A stretch of 64,000 bases of DNA, taken from contig NZ_CP092364.2 in the NCBI RefSeq assembly GCF_022370755.2, positions 6,324,001 to 6,388,000 on the forward strand, given 5' to 3'. Below, one piece after another: positions 1 to 7,224 of this stretch. The notes beneath the pieces are model-generated. The model saw only the letters and a program-made list of their open reading frames with translations. It was not told the DNA's origin and ran no database searches. A program made the position numbers and the translations under genes. The DNA is from Mycolicibacterium goodii. Its GTDB lineage: Bacteria; Actinomycetota; Actinomycetes; Mycobacteriales; Mycobacteriaceae. The number at the start of each line of letters is the position of its first letter. The first letter of the stretch is position 1.

Positions 1-347
1 CCGGCCGCGTCACGCAGGCTCACTCCGTCGGGGACGGGGAGAACCTGCGGCGCGGGCGCGGCGACGTATTCGGCGTAGCCGCCGCCCGCCAGCAGAGCGC
101 ACACGGGCTGCCCGACGGACCACCCGGACACGCCGTCGCCGAGCGCCTCGACGGTCCCGGAGACCTCCAGCCCGATGACCTCACTTGCCCCCGGCGGGGG
201 CGGATATTTCCCGGCGGCTTGTAGCAAGTCGGCGCGATTGATCCCTGCGGTGTGGACCTTGATCAGAACTTCACCGTTTGCTGGCGCGATACTGGCTACG
301 TTTTCCCAGTTCAGCCCGCCGTTCACGGAGGCGACAATTGCATGCAT
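1..347 (-). CDS. Quinone oxidoreductase (zinc-type MDR family), N-terminal part
   Basis: Only the first ~115 residues lie in the window; the rest is beyond base 1. The protein opens MHAIVASVNGGLNWEN and shows the GroES-like N-terminal domain of medium-chain dehydrogenases of the NADPH:quinone oxidoreductase/PIG3 branch, with 'GINRADLLQAAGKYPPPPG' near residue 31 and 'VIGLEVSG' near residue 54. Family members reduce quinones or enones with NADPH and lack catalytic zinc. The ATG at 347 was chosen because homologues begin with this M-x-A-I-V pattern; an in-frame ATG at 417 would add 23 untypical residues. It is divergent from the MarR gene, so that regulator probably controls it; the ~100 bp between them contain the direct repeat CTTACG at 391-396 and 400-405. 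Confidence 0.85.
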   Translation of the reverse strand, partial: MHAIVASVNGGLNWENVASIAPANGEVLIKVHTAGINRADLLQAAGKYPPPPGASEVIGLEVSGTVEALGDGVSGWSVGQPVCALLAGGGYAEYVAAPAPQVLPVPDGVSLRDAA

Positions 348-450
348 TTTTTCGACGGTACAACCCTTCGAGTTATCGCGCGCAGCAATACTTACGTCCC
401 TTACGATTACGCGCATGGTGGGGATGATTGCCGGACGCACGGCAGGAGAC

Positions 451-927
451 ATGCCGGGTCTGGATATCGCCGAGGAGAGATCGTGGCAAAACTATCTCGA
501 CTCGGCGCTGAGGTTGTACGCGACGTTGAACCGGTCGTTGGTGGACCAGCATCATCTGACGCTCAATGATGTGCGCCTGCTCGACTACCTGGACAAGTCG
601 CCTACCGGATCGGCCAGGATGGGGGATCTGGCGGACCGGCTGATGTCGCTCCCGAGCCGGGTCACCCGGCAGATCCGGCGTCTGGAGGTCCAGAACTTCG
701 TGGTGCGCGGCGCGAGCCCGGAGGACGGGCGCGGCGTGGTCGCCAAGATCACCGACGAGGGCCGCGCCGCGGTCCGCGAGGCGATGGTGACCTACGGCCA
801 AGGCGTGCGCACGCACTTCCTGGGCAGGTTGTCGCGCCCCCAGATCGCTGCGATGGGCGAGAACTGTCGCCGTATCAGCGCCGCGCTGAAGAACGGAGCC
901 CCGCCCGCCAAAATCGGTCGGGTGTAG
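451..927 (+). CDS. MarR-family transcriptional regulator
   Basis: About 158 residues, the usual MarR length. A winged helix-turn-helix occupies roughly residues 35-105: 'LTLNDVRLLDYL' begins it, 'LPSRVTRQIRRLE' looks like the recognition helix and 'EDGRGVVAKITDEG' is the wing (the DxR/G-x-x-x-x-x-T-x-x-G signature). Flanking helices would form the dimer interface. It is divergent from a quinone oxidoreductase gene, a common arrangement in which MarR proteins sense electrophiles or quinones and repress the enzyme. The start is uncertain: in-frame ATGs occur at 415, 424 and 451. I took 451 because family homology starts there, although AGGAG sits only two bases upstream. Confidence 0.85.
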   Translation: MPGLDIAEERSWQNYLDSALRLYATLNRSLVDQHHLTLNDVRLLDYLDKSPTGSARMGDLADRLMSLPSRVTRQIRRLEVQNFVVRGASPEDGRGVVAKITDEGRAAVREAMVTYGQGVRTHFLGRLSRPQIAAMGENCRRISAALKNGAPPAKIGRV

Positions 928-945
928 TCCCGTACTCTTATCGGC

Positions 946-1032
946 GGTGGCGTGGCAGAGCGGCCTAATGCACTCGCCTTGAAAGCGAGAGACGGCTAAC
1001 ACCGTCCGGGGGTTCAAATCCCTCCGCCACCG
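946..1032 (+). tRNA. tRNA-Ser(UGA)
   Basis: A class II tRNA of 87 nt. The acceptor stem pairs GGTGGCG (946-952) with CGCCACC (1025-1031), with discriminator G at 1032. The anticodon stem CTCGC/GCGAG encloses loop CTTGAAA, giving anticodon TGA at 980-982. A long variable arm (ACGG..CCGT) and T arm with GGTTCAAATCC follow. CCA is not encoded. It marks the left boundary of the accessory stretch that runs to about 10.5 kb. Confidence 0.97.
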
Positions 1033-1396
1033 CAGGTCAGGAGGGGTTTCGGCGTCAAGCCAGGCGCCAGTTACCTCCGAAAATTGACACTTTTTGACAC
1101 AACGGCGCCTGATCTACCAGCTGTGCGCAGCGATGGCGAACGACTTCGACACCGCACGCAGCCGCGGTTGCGGCGAACTGCTACTGGCGGCCACCGCGTT
1201 AGTCACGCGAGAGCACCGCGTCATGCCGTTATGCCTCCTAAATGCGGTGGTGCAGGCAAGTGATTTTTCGGCCACGCCGCACTCGCCGTGCAACGGTTGT
1301 GCCCGTCGGCGTCCGGGTTGATCGTGGGTGTCGTGCGAGCGCGTCGACCGAATCCACCTGCCGGTGTTGTCCGAAGTGGGCCATACGCTTCGCGGC
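1033..1396. other. Intergenic stretch after tRNA-Ser, no convincing gene
   Basis: I see no recognisable gene here. A TTG-initiated 75-codon frame (1094-1321) has no family resemblance. TTGACAC occurs twice in tandem at 1084-1090 and 1094-1100, 10 bp apart, so it could be a pair of -35-like boxes or an operator half-site pair. No downstream intact gene starts nearby. The stretch looks like degraded accessory DNA. Confidence 0.5.
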
Positions 1397-1860
1397 GTGA
1401 CCCTGGAGCTCGTCGACCACCGAGCCCCACCCCGCGAAGAATTCCTGGACCCCGTTCCCGTCTTCGGAGGGCTACGAGCACCCGGACTGGTGGGAGAACG
1501 CCGGCGGGGCGGTCGGCGACCCGTGGCTCGTCGAGGTGTTGGAGGGTGGCGTCCAAGTGACCCGGGTGCAGCTCGACGAGCGCGGGGGCGTCAACCCGGA
1601 GTATGTGGACGCGCCGCGATCGACACCAACGACCTCCTCGAGATCGAGAACATCGAGGGGCGCACTGCTGCACGACGGCGCAAGATCGCGACTCGCGTGG
1701 TGCAGGCCCTCGCCGAGCGAGAACGGGGTGCCGGCTGATGGCGTACAGCAAGGGCGCTGGCGCGGACGACTTCTGGGCGTCCCTCGGCTGGGAGCCGTTC
1801 TACGATTCGCGGCGGGGGCCTGCCGGCCGCACCTTGTTCATCCAGCCGGCGGACTGGTGA
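1397..1860 (+). pseudogene. Broken GNAT-type acetyltransferase gene
   Basis: Successive reading frames together spell one acetyltransferase-like protein. Frame A from GTG 1397 reads 'VTLELVDHRAPPREEFLDP'. Near 1465 it moves to 'GYEHPDWWENAGGAVGDPW' and on to 'VEVLEGGVQVTRVQLDERG'. Near 1620 it moves to 'EIENIEGRTAARRRKIATRV', the GNAT acetyl-CoA loop region. Near 1735 it moves again to 'DDFWASLGWEPFYDSR', a typical GNAT C-terminal strand-helix, ending '..TLFIQPADW' at 1860. At least three frame changes are needed, so the gene is dead unless the sequence has several errors. The R-R-x-x-x-A loop of the pyrophosphate-binding site is still recognisable. Confidence 0.6.
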
Positions 1861-2059
1861 GCCACCGCGTCAGCTCCGCAGCAGTCACCGCGCCGGTCCC
1901 GCGCAGCAGCCGATTCCACGCGCGTTCTCCGACCAGGTACTCCTCCACCACAGCCGGTAGCACCGGCCTGATCAGATCCCCCGCCAACTCATCCCCACCC
2001 TGATTAGACGCACCCCGATCACGCCCGGTTCCGTTCAGCTTGGACCCGCCCGCAGGTGA
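1838..2059 (-). pseudogene. Possible gene remnant, unrecognised
   Basis: An open frame of about 73 codons on the minus strand without an ATG or GTG start. It contains a coherent helical stretch 'GDLIRPVLPAVVEEYLVGER' followed by 'AWNRLLRGTGAVTAAELTRW' and then stops at 1838. Composition and heptad-like hydrophobics resemble a real C-terminal fragment. I do not recognise the family. It overlaps the tail of the broken acetyltransferase by 23 bases and may be unexpressed debris. Confidence 0.25.
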
Positions 2060-2130
2060 TCAGGCGTCGATGCAGCTGCAAATCGTGAGGTAGCCTCACG
2101 ACCAGTGAGTTCGCCGGTTGGGGGATTGGC

Positions 2131-2409
2131 ATGGCAAACGGATTGGAAGTCGACGCGGGCGGCCTGCGGGTCGCTGCTGCCGGCGGTGACGGCATCGCCG
2201 CGGGGCTGTCAGGTGGGACCTTCGACGCGGTGGCCATTGCGCAGCCAAGCGGCGCCGGTGTCTCCGCGATGAATGCCGCACTCGCGTCGGTGAAGAGCCG
2301 GCAGTCAACGCGCATGACCGGCCAGGCCGAGGACCTCTCGGCGAGCAGCGCCCGCTACGACACCACCGACACTGACGGCGGCGACGCCATCACCACGGTG
2401 AGCGTGTGA
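2131..2409 (+). CDS. EspC/DUF2580-like type VII secretion protein
   Basis: A 92-residue protein of the small helical EspC (DUF2580) type found with mycobacterial ESX substrates. It opens 'MANGLEVDAGGLRVAAAGGD', typical of that family, and has the C-terminal secretion signature Y-x-x-x-D (Y76, D80) after helix 2. It overlaps the large toxin gene by four bases (GTGA), so the two are translated together and probably pair as a helical bundle for ESX export, as known for WXG100/EspC partners. ATG 2131 is preceded by a purine-rich GGGGGA about eight bases upstream. Confidence 0.75.
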   Translation: MANGLEVDAGGLRVAAAGGDGIAAGLSGGTFDAVAIAQPSGAGVSAMNAALASVKSRQSTRMTGQAEDLSASSARYDTTDTDGGDAITTVSV

Positions 2410-4358
2410 CGTCAGCGGCCGCGACCGCTTCTCTCCCGACGCGCTCGGAGATCGAGGAGTGGAGCACTTCGCATCTCTCCGACGCCGCAACCAGCTGGCG
2501 GTCCGCGGCCGCCGCGAGCGAAGGTGCCTTCGACGAGCACCGTCAGAACATCTCCTCCCCAGGCGGCACGACGTGGGAGGGCGACGCGAAAGACGCCGCG
2601 CTCGACCGGGTAACCAAGGATGTCGCTGTGGTCGGCCGGCAGGGCGATGTGCTGCGTGAGGCCGCCGAGCTCGCAGAGAACGGCGCCCACGACATCAAGG
2701 CCGCTAAGGACAAGGCGGTGGAGGCGATCACGGCCGCCGAGAACGACGGCTTCACAGTCGGCGAGGACCTCTCAGTCACCGACACCCGCGAGTACGACAT
2801 CAACACGATCGCCGAGCGCAATAGGGCCCTGGCCGAGCACGCCGAAGACATCCGTTGGGCCGCCGAACAACTCATGCAGGCCGACAAGCTAGTCGGCGAT
2901 CGCCTGCAGGCGAAATCCGCTGATTTGGAAGGGATCCGGTTCGACGACGAGGGCGACGGGCGTGACGGCGAGCCCACCGTGCAACTGGTCGACAACAAGG
3001 TGGACAAGCCCGACGAGGACCGCAAGGACGAGTCGGGTGACAAACCCGCGGAACAGGCGAGCGGGCAGATCGGCCCCTTCGCGGTGCCGAAATCTGTTGA
3101 GGACGCGGCCAAGAAGTCCGGGCTGAAACCCGACGAGAAGCCGCCTGCCCCAGACGACGGCGGACTCGGAGACCTCCTCGGCGTGGGCGACAACCCCGAG
3201 GGCAAGCCGGAGGACGGTCAGGCGGCGAAGCCCGGCGAGGAGAAGCCGGGAGGCCTACCACCGGTGCTCAGCCAGGTTCCGCCACCCCCTGACAAGGCGG
3301 CGATCGAACGGCAGGCCGCAAAGGTGGAGTCCGCCCGCCAAGCCCTCGCCGCGGCGCAGGCCAAGTTGGACGACGCCGCCGGCCAGGGCTACATGCAAGG
3401 TGCGGGGGCCGGTCCAAGTCGCGATGACACGAATGCGTTGAGTCAGGCGGTGTTCGACGCACGAGCCGAGCTGACCGAGCAGACCAGGATTCTCAACGAG
3501 CTCAATCACGCCTCGGCCGCGCATGGTGGCCCGACAGCCCCCGCCGCGCCGCTTCCGGAGAACGCCGACGTGCAAGGGTTCCCGAAGGAGCCGCCGGTTC
3601 TAGAGCGAGGCGCCGGGGCGTTTGCCGAGGGCATGAAGGACACCTCGAAGACCATCTGGGACGCGACCATGCCCGATATGGGCAACATGTACGACGTCGC
3701 GACCGACTTTGACGGGGCTACTCCTGAGCAGAAGAGGCAGGCCGCGATCGACGCCGCGGGAATGGTCCCGTGGCCCGGGGCCAAGATCCTCGGCGAGGGG
3801 ATTGAGCACGGACTCGACGCCCTCGGCGCTGCGGGTCGACACGTCGACGACGCCCCGACTCCCCATGTCGACGTCGACGCACCCTCTGGCGGCCATGCGC
3901 CGGTTGAGCACCACACGCCACCGCCCGACGCACCCGCCGAACATCACGTGCCGTCAGCTGACACAAGTCAGGCCGCGCCGGTTGACCTCGACCTCACCAC
4001 TGAGCATGCACGTGCACTTGGCATGGACCCGGCTACAGGCGGTTTCAGGGCGGCCGAAAGTGAGACAGGGCTTCGGATCGAACAGGAACTCGGCGTGGAC
4101 CTCAGCCGCGCCGGGCAGGGAGATGCGCACGATTGGGTCGATGCCGGTGGGCGAACCTACGATGCTGTCGGGAACTTCCCGTCCAAGTTCTTCGACTCGC
4201 AGTGGCCTAATCTGCAGGTCCGGATCGTGGACCATCTGGAGAAAGCTGAGATTGTGCCGGTCGACGTCTCGCAGTTCACCGCTGCGCAGCGTGAGGTCGT
4301 ACGAGAGTTCGTCCAAGGCTTGGGCAATCCCAACGTAGTCATTATTGGAGGCGGGTAG
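2406..4358 (+). CDS. Type VII-secreted polymorphic toxin, probable nuclease C-terminus
   Basis: 650 residues with a layered architecture. Residues 1-175 are helical with a W-x-G-type turn ('TTWEGDAKDAALDRV', ~55-69), as in ESX substrates. Residues ~180-300 form an acidic, Pro/Lys-rich linker; ~300-350 look coiled-coil; ~360-530 are a second linker rich in Asp, Pro and His. Residues ~535-650 form a compact C-terminal domain with E553, E559/E561, 'HDWVDAGGRTYDAVG' (575-589), 'VDHLEK' (609-614) and 'VPVDVS'. This resembles CdiA-type C-terminal tRNase/PD-(D/E)xK toxins, where the Glu helix and Asp strand bind metal. GTG 2406 overlaps the EspC-like gene by 4 bp, and the probable immunity gene follows with a 1-bp overlap. 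Nuclease activity is inferred, not shown. Confidence 0.7.
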   Translation: MTSAAATASLPTRSEIEEWSTSHLSDAATSWRSAAAASEGAFDEHRQNISSPGGTTWEGDAKDAALDRVTKDVAVVGRQGDVLREAAELAENGAHDIKAAKDKAVEAITAAENDGFTVGEDLSVTDTREYDINTIAERNRALAEHAEDIRWAAEQLMQADKLVGDRLQAKSADLEGIRFDDEGDGRDGEPTVQLVDNKVDKPDEDRKDESGDKPAEQASGQIGPFAVPKSVEDAAKKSGLKPDEKPPAPDDGGLGDLLGVGDNPEGKPEDGQAAKPGEEKPGGLPPVLSQVPPPPDKAAIERQAAKVESARQALAAAQAKLDDAAGQGYMQGAGAGPSRDDTNALSQAVFDARAELTEQTRILNELNHASAAHGGPTAPAAPLPENADVQGFPKEPPVLERGAGAFAEGMKDTSKTIWDATMPDMGNMYDVATDFDGATPEQKRQAAIDAAGMVPWPGAKILGEGIEHGLDALGAAGRHVDDAPTPHVDVDAPSGGHAPVEHHTPPPDAPAEHHVPSADTSQAAPVDLDLTTEHARALGMDPATGGFRAAESETGLRIEQELGVDLSRAGQGDAHDWVDAGGRTYDAVGNFPSKFFDSQWPNLQVRIVDHLEKAEIVPVDVSQFTAAQREVVREFVQGLGNPNVVIIGGG

Positions 4359-4699
4359 TGAGCGGCTTTGTTCGATTCGTGGACGGTGACTGGTCCTGGA
4401 ATTCTTCGATGACTCGGATCATGTTCGACTTGCTCGAAGACCGCTTGCCCGACGGTGACCGCAAGGCCGAGATCGTCGAACTGCGTGATAACAACGTCTT
4501 GATGCTTGACCTGCGTGATCCGTCACAGGACCAGCTCGTAGCGATCATCGCCAACGAGCTAAACGACTACCTCGCGGGTCGATTCGATGCCGACGCCCGA
4601 AAGGACTTTGAACGGGGGTATTCCGAGTTACTGCGGTTGGCGGCGGCACAGCATCGCCGCAATACGGAACAGGATGGCGGCGGCCCGACGATCGCATGA
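4358..4699 (+). CDS. Probable immunity protein for the upstream toxin
   Basis: 113 residues, unrecognised by sequence. It starts with GTG at 4358 sharing one base with the toxin stop codon, the classic toxin-immunity spacing. It is acidic ('FDLLEDRLPDGDRKAEIVEL' region and an Asp/Glu-rich middle), mixed alpha/beta in appearance, with no signal peptide or membrane segment, consistent with a cytoplasmic inhibitor. The function rests on position alone: I infer that it neutralises the C-terminal domain of the 650-residue protein. Confidence 0.6.
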   Translation: MSGFVRFVDGDWSWNSSMTRIMFDLLEDRLPDGDRKAEIVELRDNNVLMLDLRDPSQDQLVAIIANELNDYLAGRFDADARKDFERGYSELLRLAAAQHRRNTEQDGGGPTIA

Positions 4700-4722
4700 T
4701 GTCAGCCTGTGGAGGGGTGACG

Positions 4723-5367
4723 GTGGCTGACGAAGATTTCGAGTTGTTCCTCACGAAGCTTCCGTCGCCCCCCGGCCCTGCGTGCACCGACGAGCACGTC
4801 AAGTCCTACACTGGACTCGTCCCGGACTGCCTGATCTCCTACTGGCAGGAGTTCGGGTTCTCCGGGTTCGGTAACGGGACGGCGTGGTTGGTGGATCCGA
4901 TCGAATGGAAGGTGACCACCGAGGAGGTCCTCCTCGATAGAGTTCAGCACCCGCGCCTGGGCGCGGACGCGCAGTACATTCCGTTCGTCCGAAGCGCTTT
5001 CGGCAAGGTCTGGTTCTGGACGCCCGGGTACGGGATATCGCTCATCGTTGATCCGGCGCGCGGAGTGCTGTTCGTCAAGCCCCCGGCGAGAAAGCTCTCC
5101 CCTAGTGGATTCGAGCGGGCGATGCTGTCGTTCTTCGGTGCGTCGATCATGGAGCGATTTGAGTTCTTCGACAAGAACGAGGAGCCCATGTTCGAACGGA
5201 CCCACCAACACCTCGGAGACTTGCGGTTCGACGAGCTGTACGGGTTCGCGCCGGGCCTACTGGTCGGTGGTGCTGCAATTCTGGAGGCCACCCAGCTGTT
5301 CCAGATCCATGTCCATATGGCTCTGCTGAGGTCAGTCATCGGCGACGACTGGTACGTGGTGGCATGA
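4723..5367 (+). CDS. GAD-like/DUF1851 immunity-type protein (Tdi1-like)
   Basis: About 214 residues. An N-terminal GAD-like domain ('LVPDCLISYWQEFGFSGFGN', 'VDPIEW') is followed by a DUF1851-type half ('GFAPGLLVGG'). This pairing is the one found in the T6SS immunity protein Tdi1 of Agrobacterium and in many orphan immunity genes. I chose GTG 4723 because GGAGGGG ends five bases upstream; an upstream ATG at 4696 overlaps the previous stop (ATGA) and would add nine residues. It may be a second, orphan immunity protein against a toxin variant not encoded here, or have a partner role with the first immunity gene. Confidence 0.65.
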   Translation: MADEDFELFLTKLPSPPGPACTDEHVKSYTGLVPDCLISYWQEFGFSGFGNGTAWLVDPIEWKVTTEEVLLDRVQHPRLGADAQYIPFVRSAFGKVWFWTPGYGISLIVDPARGVLFVKPPARKLSPSGFERAMLSFFGASIMERFEFFDKNEEPMFERTHQHLGDLRFDELYGFAPGLLVGGAAILEATQLFQIHVHMALLRSVIGDDWYVVA

Positions 5368-5416
5368 CGCCTCGGCCCATGCTGGCTTCCGACTGGTACT
5401 CGCACGGGTAGTGACG

Positions 5417-5554
5417 ATGGCCGCATTGATGGGACAGTTGCTCTTCTTCGCGATGGTCGCAGCGCTGATTGGCGGTGTGGTCTGGGCGGTGGTGGTTATG
5501 CGCAACCCACGCCCGCCGCTTGAGGAAGCGCACGACGAAGACGATGACTGGTGA
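5417..5554 (+). CDS. Small single-span membrane protein
   Basis: A 45-residue ORF: an N-terminal hydrophobic helix ('LLFFAMVAALIGGVVWAVVV') then 'MRNPRPP' and a very acidic tail ('EEAHDEDDDW'). The pattern predicts one membrane span with a short positively charged stop-transfer and an acidic cytoplasmic tail. It follows the GAD-like gene by 49 bp on the same strand and sits within the toxin locus. I do not recognise a family. GTG 5411 is an alternative start two codons earlier. Confidence 0.45.
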   Translation: MAALMGQLLFFAMVAALIGGVVWAVVVMRNPRPPLEEAHDEDDDW

Positions 5555-5623
5555 CTCGGTTCTCGTCGGCAACGTCACGAGAGCGAGACATCCACTAGCG
5601 CAGGCGGATCAGGGGGACGGGTG

Positions 5624-5941
5624 ATGGTCGAGTACGTGCTCGCACAGGACGGTGGCACGCCATGGGTCGGCCCCGCTGTCCGTGCGGTCTTGTTCACGGC
5701 CGTGGGTGTGGCGCTGCTTGTAGTCGGTGTTCGCCGGCGCGTAGCCCGCGCTCGCTGGAACCGCGAAGATGACCGCCGACTGCTGCATCCGGACGGGTCA
5801 GCGCGATCGGACGTACACCGCACATCAAACCCACACTCTGGCGGGATCGGGCCCATCGTCGCCGGTGCGGTGCTGACGTTCCTCGGACTACTACACATCC
5901 TCGACCTCGTTGCAACCCTCCACGTGTCGGGCGTGATCTGA
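5624..5941 (+). CDS. Small membrane protein with two predicted spans
   Basis: 105 residues. Two hydrophobic segments at about 20-37 ('AVLFTAVGVALLVVGV') and 81-100 ('GPIVAGAVLTFLGLLHIL') flank a basic cytoplasmic-looking loop ('RRRVARARWNREDDRR'). AGGGGGA lies eight bases before ATG 5624, a good ribosome-binding site; a GTG at 5621 directly precedes it. Unrecognised family. Its place between immunity-type genes and the DUF4253 gene suggests it belongs to the same accessory locus, possibly a membrane-acting immunity protein, but that is a guess. Confidence 0.5.
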   Translation: MVEYVLAQDGGTPWVGPAVRAVLFTAVGVALLVVGVRRRVARARWNREDDRRLLHPDGSARSDVHRTSNPHSGGIGPIVAGAVLTFLGLLHILDLVATLHVSGVI

Positions 5942-6007
5942 CAGTCAGGTCTGCGGAAGTACCTGCGACTGAAGAGAATCGCCGCTTACAACCATCAAGG
6001 AGATTCG

Positions 6008-6745
6008 ATGTTCCGCGCCACCCCGGGGCCCCTGCCCTCCGCCGACGCCCGCGAGCTCGCACGGGTTGCGCTGCCTGCCGGCCGCATCGTGACGGCCACG
6101 GAGGGCAGCGGTGCCGCCGTTGCCTGGATCAGCGCCGAGGTGTTGCCCGAGGACGAACTGACCGAGCTGGTCCGCTCGCTCGCCGCCGTGTTCCCACAGA
6201 CCGGTCTGTGGCCGCTGCAGGCGCTGGGGTGCGACAAGGGCCTGCAACAGCCGTGGGGCGACGGCGAGATGGACGGCCCCGAGAGCGAGGTCCCCGATCC
6301 GATGGCCGTGCTCACCCGTGAACAGTTCGAGGAGCCCACGGTGCCGGCCGTCACTGCGCTGGCCCCCGCGCAGCCCGGACCGGACCTGCGGGCCGATCAG
6401 CTCGACGTCGAGGCGGGCGGGCTGCTGCTCGTGCCCGTCGCCCGTCCGGCGGATGTCCCTGCGGCGCTGGGCTGGTGGGGCGGCACGAACTACGCCCTAT
6501 CCGGCGCGGACTTCTCTGCGGTGCTGCAGTCGTGGGAGGACCGCTTCGGAACCGTCCTGGTGAGCATCGGGTTCGACACGATGACGGTGCAGGTGGGCCG
6601 CCGGCCCGAGTCGGAGCAGCAGCTCGACGCGCTGCTGCGGGAGCACTACGCGTTCTGCCCGGACAACATCGACCAGGGCATGAAACCGGATGCCTTCCGC
6701 CTCGGCCTGGCGGAGTGGGGCTACTGGAACTTCTGGTGGGACTGA
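6008..6745 (+). CDS. DUF4253 domain protein
   Basis: 245 residues. The C-terminal half carries the DUF4253 hallmarks: 'LVPVARPADVPAALGWWGG', 'WEDRFGTVLVSIGFDTMTVQ', 'HYAFCPDNIDQG' and the terminal aromatic 'WGYWNFWWD'. Function of the domain is unknown; in actinobacteria it often sits among polymorphic toxin and immunity genes, and I infer a similar link here. AAGGAG with optimal spacing precedes ATG 6008, so the start is firm. It is the last plus-strand gene of the toxin locus and converges on the helix-turn-helix/recombinase pair. Confidence 0.8.
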   Translation: MFRATPGPLPSADARELARVALPAGRIVTATEGSGAAVAWISAEVLPEDELTELVRSLAAVFPQTGLWPLQALGCDKGLQQPWGDGEMDGPESEVPDPMAVLTREQFEEPTVPAVTALAPAQPGPDLRADQLDVEAGGLLLVPVARPADVPAALGWWGGTNYALSGADFSAVLQSWEDRFGTVLVSIGFDTMTVQVGRRPESEQQLDALLREHYAFCPDNIDQGMKPDAFRLGLAEWGYWNFWWD

Positions 6746-6755
6746 ACTCCCACGC

Positions 6756-7181
6756 CTACGCCGCGCGGCGCACTACGTCCTCGGCGCGGATCAGCCACGC
6801 GCCCGGAACCGGCGTATCCGCACCGGCCCGCACCGCCGCCTGCGTCCCACGGCTGATGCGCACGTTCAGAGCCTGACGGGTGATGCCGAGCTCCGCCGCG
6901 GCTTCGGACACGGACAGGAACCCATGCTCCCGGCACCACGCCGCGGCGGACTTGCGGCCAGCAGGCACGGCGTTGATCCACTCCGGCCTCGTCACCCAGC
7001 GGTGTTCGTAGCGAACTGCGTACAGGCGGCCGTCGCCGATCATCCTGTTCACGGTGAAGCGGGCGACTCCAAGCAGTTCCATGGCGTCGGCGACGGTGAG
7101 GTAACCCGCAGCGTGCAGCTCTGCCTCTTTGCGGCGGAATCGGGCACGGAGCGCTTCAGTCGCGGCGTCGATGGGGATCAT
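6756..7181 (-). CDS. Helix-turn-helix DNA-binding protein (two HTH motifs)
   Basis: 141 residues with two excisionase/MerR-like helix-turn-helix motifs: 'LTVADAMELLGVARFTVNRM' (~28-47) followed by a wing-like 'GRLYAVRYEHRWV', and 'LSVSEAAAELGITRQALNVR' (~89-108) followed by 'PVPGAWLIRAEDV'. Such tandem HTH proteins often act as recombination directionality factors or repressors. Its ATG (7181) overlaps by four bases the stop that the recombinase gene would use if its frameshift were repaired, so the two were once a translationally coupled pair. Confidence 0.75.
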   Translation of the reverse strand: MIPIDAATEALRARFRRKEAELHAAGYLTVADAMELLGVARFTVNRMIGDGRLYAVRYEHRWVTRPEWINAVPAGRKSAAAWCREHGFLSVSEAAAELGITRQALNVRISRGTQAAVRAGADTPVPGAWLIRAEDVVRRAA

Positions 7182-7224
7182 GCGACTGCTCCTTCGGTGA
7201 CGGCACCATCGAGCGCCGCGGTCT

